NCBI RefSeq assembly: GCF_900455735.1
Contig: NZ_UAUI01000024.1
Coordinates: 530,501 to 594,500 of the forward strand
Reading direction: 5' to 3'
DNA length: 64,000 nt
Source of the DNA: Rhodococcus wratislaviensis
GTDB taxonomy: Bacteria > Actinomycetota > Actinomycetes > Mycobacteriales > Mycobacteriaceae
Under the pieces are notes generated by a model. That model was given only the letters and a program-made list of their open reading frames with translations, made no database searches and was not told the DNA's origin. How positions within the stretch are numbered: the stretch's first letter is position 1; the number at the start of each line of letters is the position of its first letter. Made by a program: the position numbers and the translations under genes. Below, one piece after another: positions 35,087 to 45,048 of this stretch.

Positions 35087-35757
35087 GCGCAGGCACGACG
35101 AATTCCACCACGTCGTCCATCCGGGTCGCCGTCGTCGACGACCACCCGGTGTTCCGGCTGGGCATGGTGGCGTTGCTGTCGACCCTGGACGGCATGGAAG
35201 TGGCCGCGCAGGCCAGCTCCGTCGCGGAGGCGCTCGACGTCGTCGACGGGGACGTCGACGTGGTGCTGATGGACCTCGAACTCGGGGACGGTTCGGGGGT
35301 GGACGCCACCCGGCGGCTCGTCGAGCGGCACCCCGCACTGCGGGTGCTCGTGGTGACCATGCACGAGGACGACGAATCGCTGGTGGCGTCGGTGCGGGCC
35401 GGTGCCCGCGGCTACCTGGTGAAGGGGGCCGATCCGGGGGAGGTCGAACGGGCGGTCCGGGCGGTCGCCAACGGTGAGGTGATCCTGGGCGCCGCGGTGG
35501 CGGCCCGCGCGATGAGCTTCATGGCCGCCTCGCGCAGGGTGGGTCCCACGGTGTTTCCCGAGCTGACCGACCGGGAGCGTGAGGTCCTCGACCTCGTTGC
35601 CCGCGGCTACGACAACGCGAGCATTTCGCGGCGACTCGTGCTGAGCCCGAAGACGGTGCGCAACCACGTGTCGAACGTGCTGGCCAAACTCGGTGTGCCC
35701 GACCGTCCCACCGCGATCGTCCGGGCACGGGACGCGGGTCTCGGCCTCGACGCCTGA
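35083..35757 (+). CDS. NarL/FixJ-family response regulator
   Basis: 224 residues from ATG 35083, overlapping the kinase stop by four bases. The receiver domain has the acidic pair in VVDDHP and phospho-acceptor Asp64 in VVLMDLELGDG. The C-terminal LuxR HTH reads ELTDREREVLDLVARGYDNASISRRLVLSPKTVRNHVSNVLAKLGV. It forms a two-component pair with the preceding kinase. Targets are not evident. Confidence 0.94.
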   Translation: MSAGTTNSTTSSIRVAVVDDHPVFRLGMVALLSTLDGMEVAAQASSVAEALDVVDGDVDVVLMDLELGDGSGVDATRRLVERHPALRVLVVTMHEDDESLVASVRAGARGYLVKGADPGEVERAVRAVANGEVILGAAVAARAMSFMAASRRVGPTVFPELTDREREVLDLVARGYDNASISRRLVLSPKTVRNHVSNVLAKLGVPDRPTAIVRARDAGLGLDA

Positions 35758-35767
35758 CCTCGCGGCG

Positions 35768-37417
35768 TCATACCGCCGCGGTCGATGTCGTCGGCACGAA
35801 CCGGATACCCGGGCCGGTGTCGTCCGTGTTGGTCGCAGTCGGTCCGGCGCCGGGGGCCGCTACCCGCACCTCGGGGATCCGCCGCGGTGACGGGCCGAGC
35901 GGCGGCGCGTCCCGCCACACCGGCTGCGCCTCCTGCAATTCCAGGACGATCGAGATCAGCGACGCCTCGGACCACGGAACCCCGCCCAGTTGCACGCCGA
36001 ACGGAATGCCGGTGGCCGCGGACCGGCCCACCGGGGTGCAGACGACCGGGGCTCCCGTGTAGTTGGCCCAGAAGTAGTTCTCCCGCGCACCGGCGAACAC
36101 GCTCGAATCGGAGAGCGCGTCGCGCCGCACCCCGTCGGTGAGGGAGCCGGGGCGCACAATCGCATCCAGCCGGTGCTCGGCGAACATCCGGTTGTAGTCG
36201 TGCTGGAAGCGCAGGCGTGCGCGTTCGAGAGCGAAGTAGTCCGCGACGGGCAGGGCGAGGCTCGCCATCGCCGCGGTCGCGGCGAGCGCCGACTCCTGGC
36301 CGTACGCCGGCAGCCGGTCCGCGAACTGCCGGTGATACGAGCCGAACTCGGCATAGTCGCCGCTCAGCAGCCCCTTCGGCACGTCGGGCACGGTCACGTC
36401 GACGATCTCGCCGCCCAGTGCGCGGACGAGGTCGAGGAAGCCGCCGAACAGGGTCCCGATCGCGCCGGGCAGGTCGTCGGCGACACCCCGCGGCAACCCG
36501 AGGCGCGTGCCCGACAGCGGGCGTGACCCGCCCACGGCGGTCAGCGGGTAACCCTCCGCGGGAACGTCCGGGCCCACCGACGTGCAGGGGTCGTCGACGT
36601 CGACGCCCGCCATGTGACTGAGGAGCAGCGACGCGTCGGCGACACTGCGCCCCATCGGGCCGGTGTGATCGCGCGTCCAGGTCAGCGGAATCACCCCGCT
36701 GGTGCTGCACCGGCCGAACGTCGGTTTGATCGACGTGATCCCGCACGCGCTCGCGGGGATGCGCAACGACCCGCCGGTGTCGGTTCCCACCGCACAGGGC
36801 GTGAACCGCGCGGCGAGGGCGGCCGCGCTGCCACCGGACGAGCCGCCCGGCGAATACTCGACGTCCCACGGGTTCCCCACCTGCGGTGTCGCGGTTCCGA
36901 TGGCGAACTCGTGGGTGTGCGCGTGGCCGATCAGCACCATGCCCGCGTCGCGCAGCTGCCGCCACACCCCGGAATCGCCGGCGGCGATGTTGCCCTCGAG
37001 GACGCCGCTCGATGCCGTGACGGGCAGCCCGGCCACCGCATAGAGATCCTTCAGCGCGATCGGCAATCCGCAGACCAGCGGCGCGGACCCTGCCGCGAGT
37101 CGCTGTGCGGCCGACTCCGCGGCCTCGTAGGCCTGCTCGGGGTAGATCCGGATCCAGGCCCCGATGCCGCCGTCGTGGGCGGCACTGCGCGACAGGCACG
37201 CGTCGAGCAGCTCGCGCGGATGCAGCGCGCGTGACTGCAACAGCGACGCGGCCTCGACCGCGCTGAGGAGAGCCGGATCGGACGCGGTGATCGCGGCAGG
37301 AGACGGCAGTCGACGAGCCGGATTCGCGGACGCTGCGGCGCGACCCAGCCCGGCAACGGTCGCCGCACCCGCGGTCGCGGCGCCGAACAGTTCCCGGCGG
37401 GACAGTCGGGTGGTCAC
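35768..37417 (-). CDS. Tat-exported amidase (amidase-signature family)
   Basis: 549 residues. The N-terminus has a twin-arginine motif (SRRELFG) and an Ala-rich stretch, so export through Tat is likely. The Ser-cisSer-Lys triad is complete: Lys123 in IALKDL, cis-Ser194 in GGSSGGS, and nucleophile Ser218 in TDTGGSLRIP. Members hydrolyse amides, from peptide amides to indole acetamide, and the substrate here is unknown. It converges on the response-regulator gene with a ten-base gap. Confidence 0.92.
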   Translation of the reverse strand: MTTRLSRRELFGAATAGAATVAGLGRAAASANPARRLPSPAAITASDPALLSAVEAASLLQSRALHPRELLDACLSRSAAHDGGIGAWIRIYPEQAYEAAESAAQRLAAGSAPLVCGLPIALKDLYAVAGLPVTASSGVLEGNIAAGDSGVWRQLRDAGMVLIGHAHTHEFAIGTATPQVGNPWDVEYSPGGSSGGSAAALAARFTPCAVGTDTGGSLRIPASACGITSIKPTFGRCSTSGVIPLTWTRDHTGPMGRSVADASLLLSHMAGVDVDDPCTSVGPDVPAEGYPLTAVGGSRPLSGTRLGLPRGVADDLPGAIGTLFGGFLDLVRALGGEIVDVTVPDVPKGLLSGDYAEFGSYHRQFADRLPAYGQESALAATAAMASLALPVADYFALERARLRFQHDYNRMFAEHRLDAIVRPGSLTDGVRRDALSDSSVFAGARENYFWANYTGAPVVCTPVGRSAATGIPFGVQLGGVPWSEASLISIVLELQEAQPVWRDAPPLGPSPRRIPEVRVAAPGAGPTATNTDDTGPGIRFVPTTSTAAV

Positions 37418-37555
37418 AGCGTGTTCTCCTCCGCTCGGGTCGGGTCGAGCGCCGGGTCATTACAGCACGAAAGTGCGGCCCGGGTAGGGCGGAGATCGGC
37501 CGATCGTGATCGCCTGGGTCACGATCCAGGATCGCTTCGGTCCTTCCTACCGTTT

Positions 37556-37569
37556 TGCAACACGTTCTA
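37556..37569. promoter_or_regulatory. KstR-like operator upstream of fadA
   Basis: TGCAACACGTTCTA fits the KstR motif TNNAACNNGTTNNA exactly. It is 84 bases before the fadA GTG, within the 235-base gap behind the amidase gene. KstR controls sterol side-chain and ring catabolism in rhodococci and mycobacteria; whether this operon belongs to that set is not shown by sequence alone. Confidence 0.45.
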
Positions 37570-37652
37570 AGGTGGACGTGCCGGGGTATGCCCCGTGCAG
37601 AGCGCCGTGTGCACGGTCGGCGTCGCCGCAGATTAGGAAGGAACACTCCACA

Positions 37653-38867
<1,215 letters not shown>

Positions 38868-38896
38868 CCGCCCGGACCATCAGGAGACTTGAAGCA

Positions 38897-41035
38897 GTGA
38901 GCGAGCAGAACATCATCAACTGGGAGCAGGACGCCGACGGCATCGTCGTGCTCACCATCGACGATCCCAACCAGGGCGCGAACACCATGAACGACGCCTA
39001 CATCTCCTCGATGAAGGCGACCGTCGACCGCCTCGTCGACGAGAAGGACTCCATCACCGGTGTCGTCGTCACGTCCGGCAAGAAGACGTTCTTCGCCGGC
39101 GGTGACCTGAAGAACATGATCAAGGTCGGCCCGGAGAACGCCGACGAGATCTACAGCCACAGCGTCGCGATCAAGTCGGACCTGCGCCGCCTCGAGACGC
39201 TCGGCAAGCCCGTCGTCGCCGCCATCAACGGTGCCGCGCTCGGTGGCGGTCTCGAGATCGCCCTGGCCACGCATCACCGCGTCGCCGCGGACGTGAAGGG
39301 CGTCAAGATCGGCCTGCCCGAGGTCACCCTCGGCCTGCTGCCCGGCGGCGGTGGCGTCGTGCGCACCGTCCGCATGCTCGGACTGCAGAACGCGCTCATG
39401 CAGGTGCTGCTCCAGGGCCAGCAGCGTGGACCGGTGCAGGCCAAGGAGGTCGGACTCGTCGACGAGGTCGTGTCCTCGGTCGAGGAACTGGTGCCCGCCG
39501 CGAAGGCGTGGATCAAGGCCAACCCCGAGGGCGGCGTCCAGCCGTGGGACAAGAAGGGCTACCGGATCCCCGGCGGCACCCCGTCCACCCCGGCGTTCGC
39601 AGCCAACCTCCCCGCGTTCCCCGCGAACCTCCGCAAGCAGCTCAAGGGCGCTCCCATGCCGGCACCGCGCGCCATCATGGCCGCCGCCGTCGAGGGCTCG
39701 CAGGTCGACATCGACAACGCGCTCCTCATCGAGGCCCGCTACTTCACGTCGCTGGTCACCGGCCAGGTCGCGAAGAACATGATCCAGGCGTTCTTCTTCG
39801 ACCTGCAGGCCATCAACTCCGGCGCCTCCCGCCCCGAGGGCATCGAGAAGACCCCGATCACCAAGGTCGGTGTGCTCGGTGCCGGAATGATGGGCGCGGG
39901 CATCGCCTACGTGTCCGCGAAGGCCGGTTTCGACGTCGTCCTCAAGGACGTCACCATCGAGGCCGCGAACAAGGGAAAGGCGTACTCCGAGGGCATCGAG
40001 GCCAAGGCCCTCTCGCGTGGCAAGACCACCGAGGAGAAGTCGAAGGCGCTGCTCGACCGCATCACGCCGACCGCCGACCCCGCCGACTTCGCCGGTGTCG
40101 ACTTCGTCATCGAGGCCGTGTTCGAGTCGCAGGACCTGAAGCACAAGGTGTTCCAGGAGATCGAGGACATCGTCGAGCCGACGGCCCTGCTCGGCTCGAA
40201 CACGTCGACCCTGCCGATCACCGGCCTGGCGACGGGTGTGAAGCGCCAAGAGGACTTCATCGGAATCCACTTCTTCTCTCCCGTCGACAAGATGCCGCTC
40301 GTCGAGATCATCCGCGGCGAGAAGACGTCCGACGAGGCGCTCGCGCGCGTCTTCGACTACGTGCAGGCCATCCGCAAGACACCGATCGTCGTCAACGACT
40401 CGCGTGGCTTCTTCACCTCGCGCGTCATCGGCACGTTCATCAACGAGGCCATCGCCATGCTGGCGGAGGGCATCGAGCCCGCCACCATCGAGCAGGCAGG
40501 CATGCAGGCCGGCTACCCGGCAGCACCGCTGCAACTGTCCGACGAGCTGAACCTCACGCTGATGCAGAAGATCCGCAAGGAAACCGCGGAAGCTGCGAAG
40601 GCCGAAGGCAAGGAACTGCCCGCCGATCCGGCAGGCGACGTCATCAACACGATGGTCGACAAGTTCGACCGCAAGGGCAAGCTCGGCGGCGCCGGCTTCT
40701 ACGACTACGCCGACGGCAAGCGCACCGGCCTCTGGCCCGGCCTGCGGGAGAACTTCGGTTCCAAGGAACTCGAGGTGCCGTTCCAGGACCTCATCGAGCG
40801 CATGCTGTTCATCGAGGCCATCGAGACGCAGAAGTGCTTCGACGAAGGCGTGCTCCTCACCACCGCCGACGCCAACATCGGCTCCATCATGGGTATCGGC
40901 TTCCCCGCCTGGACCGGCGGTGTGTCGCAGTACATCCAGGGTTACGAAGGCGGCCAGGCAGGCTTCGTCAAGCGCGCTGAGGAACTCGCCGTCAAGTACG
41001 GCGAGCGCTTCACCCCGCCGGCGTCGCTGAGGTAG
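38897..41035 (+). CDS. fadB: 3-hydroxyacyl-CoA dehydrogenase / enoyl-CoA hydratase, FadB
   Basis: 712 residues from GTG 38897. The N-terminal crotonase domain has GGDLKNM, GAALGGGLEIALA and GLPEVTLGLLPGGGG with its Glu. The NAD-binding Rossmann motif GVLGAGMMGAGIAYVSAKAG follows at about residue 325, then the dehydrogenase His/Glu region (FIGIHFFSPVDKMPLVEII) and two C-terminal 3HCDH domains. Together with FadA it degrades acyl-CoA to acetyl-CoA. The stop is one base before a long inverted repeat (41034 onward). Confidence 0.94.
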   Translation: MSEQNIINWEQDADGIVVLTIDDPNQGANTMNDAYISSMKATVDRLVDEKDSITGVVVTSGKKTFFAGGDLKNMIKVGPENADEIYSHSVAIKSDLRRLETLGKPVVAAINGAALGGGLEIALATHHRVAADVKGVKIGLPEVTLGLLPGGGGVVRTVRMLGLQNALMQVLLQGQQRGPVQAKEVGLVDEVVSSVEELVPAAKAWIKANPEGGVQPWDKKGYRIPGGTPSTPAFAANLPAFPANLRKQLKGAPMPAPRAIMAAAVEGSQVDIDNALLIEARYFTSLVTGQVAKNMIQAFFFDLQAINSGASRPEGIEKTPITKVGVLGAGMMGAGIAYVSAKAGFDVVLKDVTIEAANKGKAYSEGIEAKALSRGKTTEEKSKALLDRITPTADPADFAGVDFVIEAVFESQDLKHKVFQEIEDIVEPTALLGSNTSTLPITGLATGVKRQEDFIGIHFFSPVDKMPLVEIIRGEKTSDEALARVFDYVQAIRKTPIVVNDSRGFFTSRVIGTFINEAIAMLAEGIEPATIEQAGMQAGYPAAPLQLSDELNLTLMQKIRKETAEAAKAEGKELPADPAGDVINTMVDKFDRKGKLGGAGFYDYADGKRTGLWPGLRENFGSKELEVPFQDLIERMLFIEAIETQKCFDEGVLLTTADANIGSIMGIGFPAWTGGVSQYIQGYEGGQAGFVKRAEELAVKYGERFTPPASLR

Positions 41036-41050
41036 TAGGCGGCTCCGCCG

Positions 41051-41095
41051 CCCGTGCGTGGTTAAGGAGTCTCTGGACTCGCTAACCACGCACGG
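41051..41095. repeat. GTGCGTGG-variant palindrome after fadB
   Basis: CCCGTGCGTGGTTA (41051-41064) is mirrored perfectly at 41082-41095. An inner GAGTC/GACTC pair (41068-41072, 41077-41081) extends the hairpin. It is a variant of the GTGAGTGG family and forms part of the left inverted repeat of the cassette. Confidence 0.85.
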
Positions 41096-41101
41096 GCTGA
41101 G

Positions 41102-41128
41102 TTATCCCCAACCTGTGGGTTATCCACA
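41102..41128. other. DnaA-box-like cluster upstream of AbiEi-like gene
   Basis: TTATCCCCA (41102-41110) and a perfect TTATCCACA (41120-41128), with TGTGGGTTA on the other strand between them. The perfect box ends 64 bases before the ATG (start to start 73). The same block occurs 72 bases before the paralogue at 49994. Confidence 0.5.
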
Positions 41129-41153
41129 GGGCAATTCATTTCCCCAGGTGCGA

Positions 41154-41180
41154 CACCGAGACCCGTCGGGGGTCTCGGTG
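41154..41180. promoter_or_regulatory. leader hairpin before AbiEi-like start
   Basis: CACCGAGACCC (41154-41164) pairs perfectly with GGGTCTCGGTG (41170-41180) around five bases, ending 12 bases before ATG 41193. In mRNA it would sit over or beside the ribosome site and could keep translation low. Confidence 0.5.
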
Positions 41181-41192
41181 ACCGTGCCCGGT

Positions 41193-42242
41193 ATGACCTC
41201 CACGCAATTCGCCGCCCTGAAAGACGTCGCTGACGCGCAGTTCGGCCTGATCACCCACACGCAACTCCACGCCCTCGGGTTTCCCCGCAGCAGGGTCCGG
41301 CACCGCGTCGAATCCGGTAGATGGCAAGCAGTGCTCCACGGTGTGTATTCGGTGAGCAACGGACCGATCACTCGTGAGATGTCGCTGGAAGCCGCGCTGC
41401 TCTTCGGAGGCAAGGGTGCAGTCCTCAGCCACCACACGGCCGCCGAGGAATGGCACATGATTCGTGTCGATCCCGCACGCCCCGTGCACATCACCGTTCC
41501 CTACGGAAGATCGGCTGTCACCCAGGCGCCGACCGTTGTCGGTGCGGGCCTCGCGTCGGTGAGTCTGTGCCACCGAGAAGGAACTGTCGTGCATCCGGGA
41601 GTCGTCGTGCACCGGTCGAGGGCGCACGACTACATTGCCGTCGACACGGACCAACCCCGGACGGCAAGGGCAGATACGGCTCTGGACGTAGCTGTCGCCG
41701 AGCCCACGGCACGGGACGCCTACACCCGGCTCATCGCTCTCGTGACCAATGCCCGGATCCCACTGCGCGACATCCGGCGACGCATGGAGGAGCGACGACC
41801 ACGTCGGTACGGCAAGGCGCTCGTGGATGCGGTACGACTGCTCGCCGACGGCGTCCAGTCGGTGCTCGAATACCGCTACGCCACCGACGTCGAGGACGCG
41901 CACGGGCTTCCACGGGCGCGGCGGCAGTCACCCGTGGTCGTGGACGGGCGCACCCTCTTCGAGGACTGCGACTACTCCGAGCACGGGGTGTCGCTCATCG
42001 TGCGACTCGACGGTCGCCGCGCGCACGCCATGGCGGAGGTCGCGTTCCGGGACCGTCGACGCGACAACGCCGCGGAACTGCAGGGGCGTCCACGACTCGT
42101 CTACGGGTTCGACGAGGTGACGAAGAGTCCGTGTGTGGTGGCCCGTGAAGTGGAGACCGTGCTGGTGCGGGAGGGGTGGATCAGGCCCGGCGAGAGGCCG
42201 TGCCCGGCGTGTGAGTGGTCAAGGAGTGCAGAGACTCCTTGA
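41193..42242 (+). CDS. AbiEi-like N-terminal HTH plus DUF559-like nuclease-fold protein (paralogue 1)
   Basis: 349 residues from ATG 41193. The N-terminus (ADAQFGLITHTQLHALGFPRSRVRHRVESGRWQAVLHGVYSVS) matches the AbiEi antitoxin-type HTH. LSHHTAAEEW and the VHITVP region follow. The C-terminus (VDGRTLFEDCDYSEHGVSLIVRLDGRRAH, then FRDRRRDNAAE) resembles the DUF559/Vsr-like fold, but the position often occupied by Glu before xDG is Arg. The last nine residues are encoded inside a palindrome. No cognate AbiEii toxin is next to it. The paralogue is at 49994-51007. Confidence 0.78.
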   Translation: MTSTQFAALKDVADAQFGLITHTQLHALGFPRSRVRHRVESGRWQAVLHGVYSVSNGPITREMSLEAALLFGGKGAVLSHHTAAEEWHMIRVDPARPVHITVPYGRSAVTQAPTVVGAGLASVSLCHREGTVVHPGVVVHRSRAHDYIAVDTDQPRTARADTALDVAVAEPTARDAYTRLIALVTNARIPLRDIRRRMEERRPRRYGKALVDAVRLLADGVQSVLEYRYATDVEDAHGLPRARRQSPVVVDGRTLFEDCDYSEHGVSLIVRLDGRRAHAMAEVAFRDRRRDNAAELQGRPRLVYGFDEVTKSPCVVAREVETVLVREGWIRPGERPCPACEWSRSAETP

Positions 42243-42250
42243 CCACTCAC
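42211..42250. repeat. GTGAGTGG palindrome, 17-bp perfect stem
   Basis: GTGAGTGGTCAAGGAGT (42211-42227) and its complement (42234-42250) enclose only six bases. The left arm and loop encode the C-terminal tail of the upstream protein and the stop TGA (42240-42242) lies in the right arm. It belongs to the right inverted repeat of the 41.0-42.3 kb cassette. Confidence 0.88.
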
Positions 42251-42265
42251 GGGCGGCGGAGCCGC

Positions 42266-43567
42266 CTACTTCCACCACGGACGCAGCGGCACATGCGCCT
42301 CGCCCTTGGGGCCGAGTTTGACGGCGAGGACCTGGTGCAGCTGAACGACGTTGCGTTCGAAGCCCAGTCGCGACCCGGCCATGTAGAGACCCCACACACG
42401 TGCGGTGCCTTCGCCGACCTCGGCGACGCAGGCGTCCCAGTTGTCGACCAGGTTCTGGCACCATCCGGCGAGGGTGAGTGCGTAGTGTTCGCGCAGGTTC
42501 TCTTCGTGCCGCACCTCGAGCCCGACGTTCTGGATCTCGGTGATGATGCGTCCGGAGCCGGTGAGTTCGCCGTCGGGGAAGACGTATCGGTCGATGAATC
42601 CGCCTGCGCGCGCCTGACTCTGGTTGTCGGGCCGGGTGATGCAGTGGTTCAGCAGCCGGCCGCCCTCGCGGAGCTTGCTCTGCAGCAGACCGAAGTAGGC
42701 GGGGTAGTTGCCGACACCGATGTGCTCGGTGAGGCCGATCGAGGAGATGGCGTCGAATCCGGTCTCGGGGACGTCGCGGTAGTCGGAGAACCGGACCTCC
42801 GCGAGGTCGGACAGTCCTTCTTCGGCGATGGCCTTCTGCGCCCATTCGGCCTGTTCGCGGGACAGGGTGGCGCCGATGACCTTGACGCCGCGGCGGGCGG
42901 CGTACCGGACCATCGATCCCCAGCCGCAACCGATGTCGAGCAGTCGGTCGCCGGGCTGGAGGCCGAGCTTCTCGAAGACGAGGCGGTACTTGTTGTCCTG
43001 CGCTTCTTCGAGGGTCTGTTCGGCGTTCTCGTAGCACGCGCACGTGTACGTCATGGACGGGCCGAGGACGTACTCGTAGAAGGTGTTCGAGACGTCGTAG
43101 TGGTGGTGGATGACCTCGGCGTCGCGGGACTTGGAGTGCCGCAACCCTTCCGCGACCCGGCGCCAGCGCGGGAGATGCTCCTGCGGGGGAGGGGCGATGG
43201 GGCGCAGCAGATCCCAGCCGAGCGAGCGCGTGATGGCGGCGAGCGTGAGCGCGGACGGGCGACGGAAGTGCAGTTCGTCGCCCATGACGCGGAGGATCTC
43301 GTAGGGGTCGCCGGGGTGGACGCCGCGGGCCTCGAGGTCGCCGGACACGTAGGCCCGGGCCATGCCGAGGTCGCCGGGGGCGGTCGCGAGGTAGGTGGTG
43401 CCCCGGGTCGTCTTGAGGTGGAGTCCGTAGGGGGCGTCCTCCGGGCCGGCAGCGCTGCCGTCGTAGGCGGAGAACCGCAGGGGGAGCATGCCGTCGGACA
43501 GAGTTTCGAGAATCTCTGCGATGGTCAGCTTGTGGTCTTGGGAGCGTGAAGCTTTCAGAGTTGTCAT
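42266..43567 (-). CDS. cyclopropane-fatty-acid-synthase-type SAM methyltransferase
   Basis: 433 residues from ATG 43567. The SAM site LLDIGCGWGSMVRYAARRGVKVIG and the family blocks HYDVSNTFYEYVLGPSMTYTCACYE, IGLTEHIG and GFIDRYVFPDGEL are characteristic. It adds a methyl(ene) group to unsaturated fatty acyl chains of phospholipids. It is coupled by a four-base overlap to an FAD-binding oxidoreductase, the pairing used in TmsB/TmsA to make 10-methyl-stearic (tuberculostearic) acid. By synteny it could instead be the Rv3720-type protein, so no symbol is given. Confidence 0.88.
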   Translation of the reverse strand: MTTLKASRSQDHKLTIAEILETLSDGMLPLRFSAYDGSAAGPEDAPYGLHLKTTRGTTYLATAPGDLGMARAYVSGDLEARGVHPGDPYEILRVMGDELHFRRPSALTLAAITRSLGWDLLRPIAPPPQEHLPRWRRVAEGLRHSKSRDAEVIHHHYDVSNTFYEYVLGPSMTYTCACYENAEQTLEEAQDNKYRLVFEKLGLQPGDRLLDIGCGWGSMVRYAARRGVKVIGATLSREQAEWAQKAIAEEGLSDLAEVRFSDYRDVPETGFDAISSIGLTEHIGVGNYPAYFGLLQSKLREGGRLLNHCITRPDNQSQARAGGFIDRYVFPDGELTGSGRIITEIQNVGLEVRHEENLREHYALTLAGWCQNLVDNWDACVAEVGEGTARVWGLYMAGSRLGFERNVVQLHQVLAVKLGPKGEAHVPLRPWWK

Positions 43568-45048
43568 CGACGTTGCACCGCCTTGGAGAAAAGGTCCAGT
43601 AATCGTGATTTCGGGTCGTAGCGTTTTTTCAGTTCCGTGTATCGATCGCCGCCGTAGTAGAGGCGTTCGAAATCTTCTCGTGAATAGTACGAATCGGAGT
43701 AGAGGGACTTGTGTCCGTCGAAGTCGTTGACCTTGTCCTCGATCAGCCGATTCGCCGCCCCCTCGGGTCGGCCCGGAACGATGGGCACCGACGACCAGAA
43801 TCCGATGTTCACGTATGTGCGCTTCGGTTCGAGGGGGTACAGGGGCCAGGGGCGTTGCGAGGACGCGCCGGCGGGGGCGGGTTCCCGCAACCGCAACGGG
43901 CACAGCCACAGCGGTTCGATCGGGATCTCGTCGAGGAACCAGCGGACGAAGTCCGCGGTGCGCTCGATGGGCACTTCGACGTCCTGCACGACGCGTTCGC
44001 GCGGCGGGTTGCCCTTGCGCTTCTCGAGTCGGTCACCGATGTCGTACTTGTGGTCGAGGGCGATGAGCTTCCAGTAGAAGCTGCTGCGGAGGAGGTTCTT
44101 CGGCCACAGCCGGCGGATGGTGGGGTTCTGGGCGCCGAATGCGCGCGAGCACCAGAACCAGTCGGTGTCCCAGCGCCACAGGTAGTCTCGAATGGTGAGT
44201 TTGTCCGTTTTGGGATGGTTTACGGAACTGTGCTGGATGGACCGGTAGAAGATGCTCTGCCCGGTGTAGTCGCTGACGGGGCCGCCCTCGTCGGTCTGAT
44301 GGCCCAGCGTCAGGTAACTCTCGGACGCGGTGAACACGACGCCGTCCAGGTAGTCGACGGGGATGCCGTCGTGGACGCGCTCGGTGACGATGCGATCCAT
44401 TGCGGACTGCAGCTCGTCGAGGGAGTCGAAACGCAGATGGCGCAGTGCCACATACCGTTTGACGGGCTCGAGCTGGATGCGCAGCCGGGTGGAGTAGCCG
44501 AGGGTTCCGTAGGAGTTGGGGAATCCCCAGAACAGGTCGGAGTTCTCGCCTTCCGGTGTCGCGGTGACGATGTCGCCGTTGCCGGTCAGGACGTCGATCT
44601 CGAGGACGGATTCGTGGGGGAGCCCGTTGCGGAACGACGTCGACTCGATGCCGAGGCCGGTGACCGCGCCGCCGAGTGTGATGGTCTTGAGCTGCGGAAC
44701 CACCAGCGGCGCCAGCCCGTACGGCAGGGTGGCGTCCACCAGGTCCTCGAAGGTGCACATTCCGGCGACATCCGCGGTCCGGGCCTGTGGGTCCACCGAG
44801 ATGACTCCGCCGAGGCCGGTGACGTCGAGGCCGGGCGCGCTGGTCTGGGCCCGCGCCCGGAACAGGTTGGACGTCTTCTTCGCGAGTCGCACGGTGGCGT
44901 CCGTGGGAATCGCGCGGTAGGACGCGAGAAGCCGTTCGACGCCGGCGCGGTGAGCGTCGATCCCGGTGACGGGCAGAGTGCGATGCGCACGGAAGGGGCG
45001 TCCACCCTCCCGCATGCTTTTCAGTAGTTCAACCGAAGAGGCAGCCAC
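43564..45048 (-). CDS. FAD-binding oxidoreductase paired with CFA-type methyltransferase
   Basis: 494 residues from GTG 45048. The FAD_binding_4 (PCMH) domain is seen in GLGGVISVDPQARTADVAGMCTFEDLVDATLPYG and the Gly-rich KTITLGGAVTGLGIESTSFRNGL. The C-terminus (YVNIGFWSSVPIV, GHKSLYSDSYYSREDFERLYYGG) is like plant DWARF1/24-dehydrocholesterol reductases. In TmsA-type enzymes such a protein reduces the 10-methylene intermediate to 10-methyl. The stop overlaps the methyltransferase start by four bases. A divergent SRPBCC gene begins at 45264. Confidence 0.85.
   Translation of the reverse strand: MAASSVELLKSMREGGRPFRAHRTLPVTGIDAHRAGVERLLASYRAIPTDATVRLAKKTSNLFRARAQTSAPGLDVTGLGGVISVDPQARTADVAGMCTFEDLVDATLPYGLAPLVVPQLKTITLGGAVTGLGIESTSFRNGLPHESVLEIDVLTGNGDIVTATPEGENSDLFWGFPNSYGTLGYSTRLRIQLEPVKRYVALRHLRFDSLDELQSAMDRIVTERVHDGIPVDYLDGVVFTASESYLTLGHQTDEGGPVSDYTGQSIFYRSIQHSSVNHPKTDKLTIRDYLWRWDTDWFWCSRAFGAQNPTIRRLWPKNLLRSSFYWKLIALDHKYDIGDRLEKRKGNPPRERVVQDVEVPIERTADFVRWFLDEIPIEPLWLCPLRLREPAPAGASSQRPWPLYPLEPKRTYVNIGFWSSVPIVPGRPEGAANRLIEDKVNDFDGHKSLYSDSYYSREDFERLYYGGDRYTELKKRYDPKSRLLDLFSKAVQRR

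Larger units (their letters stand above)
41034..42270. mobile_element. candidate AbiEi/DUF559 cassette bounded by inverted repeats
   Basis: The ends (41034-41070 and 42234-42270) are inverted copies of about 37 bp with two mismatches; the outer 23 bp (41034-41056, 42248-42270) are perfect. Between them lies one AbiEi/DUF559-like gene. Each end also carries a GTGAGTGG-type palindrome of its own. The right end overlaps the stop codon of the neighbouring methyltransferase gene and the left end that of fadB. No transposase and no clear target duplication are visible, so mobility is an inference. Confidence 0.4.

Noticed and set aside
41102..41128. Chromosomal origin of replication
   Set aside because: Only two or three boxes, no dnaA/dnaN genes and no AT-rich unwinding region.
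41193..42242. Complete AbiE toxin-antitoxin system
   Set aside because: Only the AbiEi-like N-terminal domain is recognised; no AbiEii nucleotidyltransferase toxin gene lies beside either paralogue.
41034..42270. Classical insertion sequence
   Set aside because: Inverted repeats exist, but there is no transposase motif and no evident target duplication. Kept only as a candidate cassette.
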